From Alphaproteobacteria bacterium (GTDB lineage Bacteria; Pseudomonadota; Alphaproteobacteria; Caulobacterales; Maricaulaceae): a DNA stretch of 8,506 nucleotides. A program made the translations under genes and the position numbers. The stretch lies in NCBI GenBank assembly GCA_030428405.1, contig JAUIEH010000092.1, positions 1 to 8,506 of the forward strand, given 5' to 3'. This document shows, piece by piece, positions 5,487-8,506 of this stretch (positions are counted from its first letter, which is position 1; every line of letters starts with the position of its first letter). The notes below the pieces were generated by a model, which did not search any database, was not told the DNA's origin, and saw nothing but the letters and a program-made list of their open reading frames with translations.

Positions 5487-5816
5487 ATGAGTATCGCAGC
5501 ACTCAGGGAATCCGCGGAGCCTCAGCCCGAGGACGCCCTTCCAGCGCCCGCCCAGGCATGGGAAGATCGGCATAGCTTTGAAATGCTTCGCCTTTGGCTG
5601 AGCCCGCACGGCCAATACGCCTCGGTCGCGAATATGGGCGAAGGAGATCCGGCGCGGTGGGGCGTCTTGATCAGCAATGTCATCGACGCCATCGCTCAAG
5701 GCGCTGAAGCCCAGACGGGCGCGTGTGCCGATACGACTCGCGCGCAGATTCTCGACGCTTTCGACGCCTACCGTCTGCATGAAGGCCGCATTCGCAGCCT
5801 CGAAACCGCCAACTAA
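5487..5816 (+). CDS. DUF5076-domain protein
   Basis: This small 109-residue cytosolic protein has no signal peptide or membrane segment. Residues 1-28 are a variable Pro/Glu/Ala-rich lead. Residues 31-75 have the pattern FEMLRLWLSPHGQYASV ... DPARWGVLISNVIDAIA, which matches my recollection of DUF5076, a short alphaproteobacterial family with a conserved aromatic-W-G-hydrophobic core and no assigned function. The C-terminal part is helical (TTRAQILDAFDAYRLHEGRI). I chose ATG 5487 because GGGGG lies 7 nt before it and the conserved block comes soon after; the open frame upstream to TTG 5388 adds 33 Ser/Gln-rich residues without family character. Its TAA stop interlocks with the stop of convergent pgsA. 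Nothing in the neighbourhood suggests a pathway. Confidence 0.75.
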   Translation: MSIAALRESAEPQPEDALPAPAQAWEDRHSFEMLRLWLSPHGQYASVANMGEGDPARWGVLISNVIDAIAQGAEAQTGACADTTRAQILDAFDAYRLHEGRIRSLETAN

Positions 5817-6460
5817 CGCGGCGCGCGCCGTGCGGCGTGTGCGTAATCCAGCCCTGTCCAAGCCGACAATGCCGCCGCCAGCCATAAGAGCGACAGCCCG
5901 GCGACGGACAGATTCGTCGTCGTGACCGGCGCCGGCGCGCTGAACAGCGCGCCGAGCGGGGCTGCGAAAAAAACGATCAACGCGGCGAACTCAATCGCGG
6001 TCTTCCATTTCGCCAGCATGCTCGGCGCCACGACGGCGTCCGCTGAAGCGGGCTGAGCGCGCAGCCACGAGACATAGGCGTCGCGCGCGAGAATCACGGT
6101 CGCCGGCATCAGATAGAGCATGGTCGTGGTCATGAACGCGCCGCCGATGAGGGCTGCGGCGACGACCAGCTTGTCCGCGATCGGGTCCCAGCGCTGGCCG
6201 AAAGCGCTTTGCGCGTTCAGCGCGCGCGCCAGGCGGCCATCGAGGAAGTCGAACAGTGCTGCGACGACGAGCAGGCCGGCGGCGACCGGCGGCCATATCG
6301 TGAGATAGCGCGCTGCTGCGTCGCCTGCGTATACGGACGGGCCGGCGGCAAGAACCAGCAGGATGACCGGCGCGAGCGCGACGCGCGCCATCGTCAGGGC
6401 GTTGGGCAGCCAGGCGAGAGGCGCGCGCGCGCCGTTCTGCTCAGCCTCGGAACCAGTCAT
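5813..6460 (-). CDS. pgsA: CDP-diacylglycerol-glycerol-3-phosphate 3-phosphatidyltransferase
   Basis: This integral inner-membrane enzyme makes phosphatidylglycerol phosphate from CDP-diacylglycerol and glycerol-3-phosphate, the committed step to phosphatidylglycerol and cardiolipin. The 215 residues carry the complete CDP-alcohol phosphotransferase motif D-x2-DG-x2-AR-x8-G-x3-D-x3-D at 71-96 (Asp71, Asp74, Gly75, Ala78, Arg79, Gly88, Asp92, Asp96), followed by Lys97 as is typical of PgsA. There are about five or six hydrophobic segments (about 22-40, 54-72, 98-126, 155-178 and 184-203). LPNALTMARVALAP at 18-31 is the usual family N-terminus. The ATG at 6460 lies within the last codons of uvrC, overlapping by 20 bp, so the two genes form an operon; this pairing is common in alphaproteobacteria and supports PgsA over other CDP-alcohol transferases. 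It is convergent with the DUF5076 gene. Confidence 0.9.
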   Translation of the reverse strand: MTGSEAEQNGARAPLAWLPNALTMARVALAPVILLVLAAGPSVYAGDAAARYLTIWPPVAAGLLVVAALFDFLDGRLARALNAQSAFGQRWDPIADKLVVAAALIGGAFMTTTMLYLMPATVILARDAYVSWLRAQPASADAVVAPSMLAKWKTAIEFAALIVFFAAPLGALFSAPAPVTTTNLSVAGLSLLWLAAALSAWTGLDYAHAARRAPR

Positions 6461-8420
6461 GGATCTTCACCGCCAATTGTTTTGAGACGCCCTCGACGCG
6501 GGCCAAGTCGTCGACATTGGCCCGCTTCACCGCTCGCGCCGAGCCGAAATGGGCCAGAAGCGCCTTTTTCCGACCGGGGCCGACGCCTGGAATTTCATCG
6601 AGCGGATTGCGCGCAATGTCCTTGGAGCGCTTGGCGCGATGCGTGCCGATGGCGAAGCGGTGGGCCTCATCGCGCAGGCGCTGGAGATAGTGCAGGACCG
6701 GACTTGTCGGTTCGAGCTTGAACGCCTGGCGCTGCGGCATGAAGAAGGTTTCGCGCCCCGCATCGCGGTCTTCGCCTTTTGCAATCGAGGCGATGGCGAG
6801 GTCGTCCGCGGTGAGCCCAAGCTCCGTCATCACCTCCATTACGACGGAAAGCTGACCCTTGCCGCCGTCGATCAGAATGAGGTCGGGCCAGGCGTCGGGC
6901 TTGCGGCCGGCGGCGGCGGGCCTTGCGTCAGGCGCATCGCTAACGTCTTCGCTGTCACCATCATCCGCTTGCAGACGGTTTTCCATTTCCTCGCGCGCCT
7001 TGACCAGACGCGTCAGGCGGCGGCGCAAGACCTCGCGCATCATGGCGTAGTCGTCGCCGGGCGTAAGGTCCGTCGTCTTGATGTTGAATGTCCGATAGCT
7101 GCGCTTATCAAACCCGTCCGGGCCCGCGACGATGAAAGCGCCGACGGCGTTTGAGCCTTGAATATGGGAGTTGTCATAAACCTCGATGCGCGCGGGACGG
7201 GCCTCGAGGTCAAACGTCTCCATGACGCCGTCGAGCAGCTTGGACTGGGCGGCGCCTTCGGCTTGCCGGCGGGCGAGCGCTTCTTCTGCATTACGACGCG
7301 CATACTGAACGAGCTTCGCTTTTTCGCCACGCGCGGGCGTGTGGATTTCGACCTTGCGATCGGCGCGCAGCGACAGCGCCTCGGCCAAAAGCTCGGCTTC
7401 CTCAATGTCGTGCGAAGCAAGGATCAGTTTCGGGGCTGGCTTGTCATCGTAGAACTGGCCGAGAAAGGCGGCGAGCACTTCTTGCTCACTCGCGTCCTTT
7501 TCATGGCGGGGAAAGAAAGAGCGGTCGCCCCAGTTTTGACCGGCGCGGAAAAACACTGCGTGCACGCATGATTGGCCGCCCGCTTTGTGTATCGCGATGA
7601 CATCGGCTTCCTCGACGCTGGCGGGATTGACGCCCTGCGAGGTCGTGATCGGCGCCAGCGCGCGTATGCGGTCGCGCAGGCGCGCAGCCTTCTCGAAATC
7701 GAGCGCTTCGGCCGCGCCTTCCATTTCTGTTTGCAGACGCGCGCGCAGGGCGTCCGACTTGCCGGAAAGGAAGGCTGCAGCGTCGGCGACCAGCGCGCCA
7801 TATTCCTGCGTCGTCACATAATCAACGCAAGGCGCCGCGCAGCGCTTGATCTGATGGAGCATGCAGGGCCGGCTGCGGTTTTCATAAACGCTGTCGGAAC
7901 ACGAGCGCAGCAAGAACGCCTTTTGCAGCGTGTTCAGCGTGCGATTGACCGCTCCGGCCGAGGCGAAGGGGCCGAAATAGTCCCCATTCGGCGCGCGCGC
8001 GCCGCGATGTTTCAGGATCTGCGGCGCTGCGTGGTCGCGCCGTATAAGGATATAGGGAAACGACTTATCGTCGCGCAGAAGCACGTTATATTTGGGCTTC
8101 AGCTTTTTGATCAGATTGGATTCAAGCAGCAGCGCTTCGGTCTCGGTGTCGGTGACCGAAAACTCCATCGCGGCGGTCTGCGCGATCATCGCCGCGATGC
8201 GGTTGGTGTGCCCGCCTAGGCGGACATAATTCGAGACGCGCGCCTTTAGGCTTCGCGCTTTGCCGACATAGAGCACGTCGCCTTTGCGATCGAGCATGCG
8301 GTAGACGCCCGGCTTGGCCGGCAGGCGTTTGACATAATCTTTGATGACCTCCGGGCCCGGCTGCGGCCGTGCATTGGCTGCGGCTGCGCCGTCGTCGGAT
8401 GTCGGTTCCATCGAATCCAT
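6441..8420 (-). CDS. uvrC: Excinuclease ABC subunit C
   Basis: UvrC is the dual-incision nuclease of nucleotide excision repair, recruited by UvrB to DNA lesions. The 659 residues show, in order: a GIY-YIG domain (about 35-113; GVY 38-40, YVG 51-53, Arg61 and the TEALLLE helix 94-100); four cysteines (174, 186, 194, 198) in the place where E. coli UvrC has been reported to bind an iron-sulfur cluster; a UVR motif (about 226-256) that contacts UvrB; the RNase H-like nuclease domain with Asp416 in YDNSHIQG, the GDDY pair (456-457), Asp518 in LILIDGGKGQL and His587 in DEAHRFAIG; and a C-terminal helix-hairpin-helix pair (605-657). An acidic/alanine-rich insert at about 483-510 splits the nuclease domain. 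ATG 8420 is the first Met; Met4 (8411) is an alternative. No Shine-Dalgarno is seen. It is cotranscribed with pgsA. Confidence 0.97.
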   Translation of the reverse strand: MDSMEPTSDDGAAAANARPQPGPEVIKDYVKRLPAKPGVYRMLDRKGDVLYVGKARSLKARVSNYVRLGGHTNRIAAMIAQTAAMEFSVTDTETEALLLESNLIKKLKPKYNVLLRDDKSFPYILIRRDHAAPQILKHRGARAPNGDYFGPFASAGAVNRTLNTLQKAFLLRSCSDSVYENRSRPCMLHQIKRCAAPCVDYVTTQEYGALVADAAAFLSGKSDALRARLQTEMEGAAEALDFEKAARLRDRIRALAPITTSQGVNPASVEEADVIAIHKAGGQSCVHAVFFRAGQNWGDRSFFPRHEKDASEQEVLAAFLGQFYDDKPAPKLILASHDIEEAELLAEALSLRADRKVEIHTPARGEKAKLVQYARRNAEEALARRQAEGAAQSKLLDGVMETFDLEARPARIEVYDNSHIQGSNAVGAFIVAGPDGFDKRSYRTFNIKTTDLTPGDDYAMMREVLRRRLTRLVKAREEMENRLQADDGDSEDVSDAPDARPAAAGRKPDAWPDLILIDGGKGQLSVVMEVMTELGLTADDLAIASIAKGEDRDAGRETFFMPQRQAFKLEPTSPVLHYLQRLRDEAHRFAIGTHRAKRSKDIARNPLDEIPGVGPGRKKALLAHFGSARAVKRANVDDLARVEGVSKQLAVKIHDWFRG

Positions 8421-8506
8421 GTCGTCAGATTAATCGCGCCCGCCGCGTCTTCGAAATGGCCAAAGAATGACCGGCATTTAACTCGCCAGGTTCAGCGCCG
8501 CCGGGC
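8421..8506 (-). promoter_or_regulatory. uvrC upstream region with a possible -10
   Basis: Read on the minus strand, ATTAAT (8434-8429) lies 8 nt before the uvrC ATG and matches four of six positions of the -10 consensus. No good -35 lies 16-18 bp upstream. A -10 this close would make a leaderless transcript, which agrees with the missing ribosome site. I found no alphaproteobacterial LexA box (GTTC-N7-GTTC or GAAC-N7-GAAC). The rest of the segment could hold the end of another gene. Confidence 0.3.

Noticed and set aside
6549..8219. Series of plus-strand open frames opposite uvrC
   Set aside because: All lie antisense to an intact UvrC and show no domains, signal peptides or ribosome sites.
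8478..8506. Possible end of another minus-strand gene (PAALNLAS then TAA at 8480-8478)
   Set aside because: Only nine codons are visible and another frame is also open until 8425, so neither can be supported.
8421..8506. LexA box upstream of uvrC
   Set aside because: The nearest match, GAAC-N7-GTTA on the minus strand, lacks the second conserved half-site in either alphaproteobacterial form.
1..8506. Mobile element, CRISPR array, toxin-antitoxin, defence island or other novel system
   Set aside because: No transposase, integrase, direct-repeat array, tRNA attachment site or small antitoxin-like pair was found; all genes but the lipoprotein and the DUF5076 gene fit known housekeeping or signalling families.

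Overview
This window is ordinary, densely packed chromosomal DNA from a high-GC alphaproteobacterium. The evidence is the combination of an EnvZ/OmpR-type pair divergent from ilvE, a uvrC-pgsA pair, a DUF5076 gene, a YbjN-proC pair and a TetR/COQ9-like regulator. A member of the Caulobacterales/Hyphomonadaceae or a relative would fit, but that finer placement is inference from gene style. I see no tRNA, rRNA, CRISPR array, insertion sequence, phage gene or transfer signature. I also found no new multi-gene system.

Layout from left to right. Bases 1-65 are the 3' end of a YbjN-domain gene. It is followed without a gap by proC (62-889), which makes proline from pyrroline-5-carboxylate and starts at a TTG inside the upstream stop. 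A GC-rich hairpin with a T tract closes proC and lies directly in front of a TetR/COQ9-like gene (929-1570). Next comes a small predicted lipoprotein (1638-2261). On the opposite strand and convergent with it is a two-component system: a response regulator (3616-4320) followed by an EnvZ-like sensor kinase (2276-3604). The regulator diverges from a branched-chain aminotransferase gene, ilvE (4451-5335), across 130 bp. That interval holds a recognisable promoter, a shared palindromic -10 region and a 12-bp perfect palindrome in the ilvE leader.

After a 151-bp gap comes a small DUF5076 gene (5487-5816). Its stop codon interlocks with the stop codon of convergent pgsA (5813-6460). pgsA overlaps the end of uvrC (6441-8420) by 20 bp, so the two form a minus-strand operon. 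The last 86 bases are the uvrC upstream region, with a possible -10 placed for a leaderless message.

Most products are housekeeping: proline and branched-chain amino-acid metabolism, phosphatidylglycerol synthesis, nucleotide excision repair and envelope-stress-type sensing. The least explained items are the lipoprotein, the true identity of the TetR/COQ9-like protein, and the control signals at 881-929 and 4336-4411.
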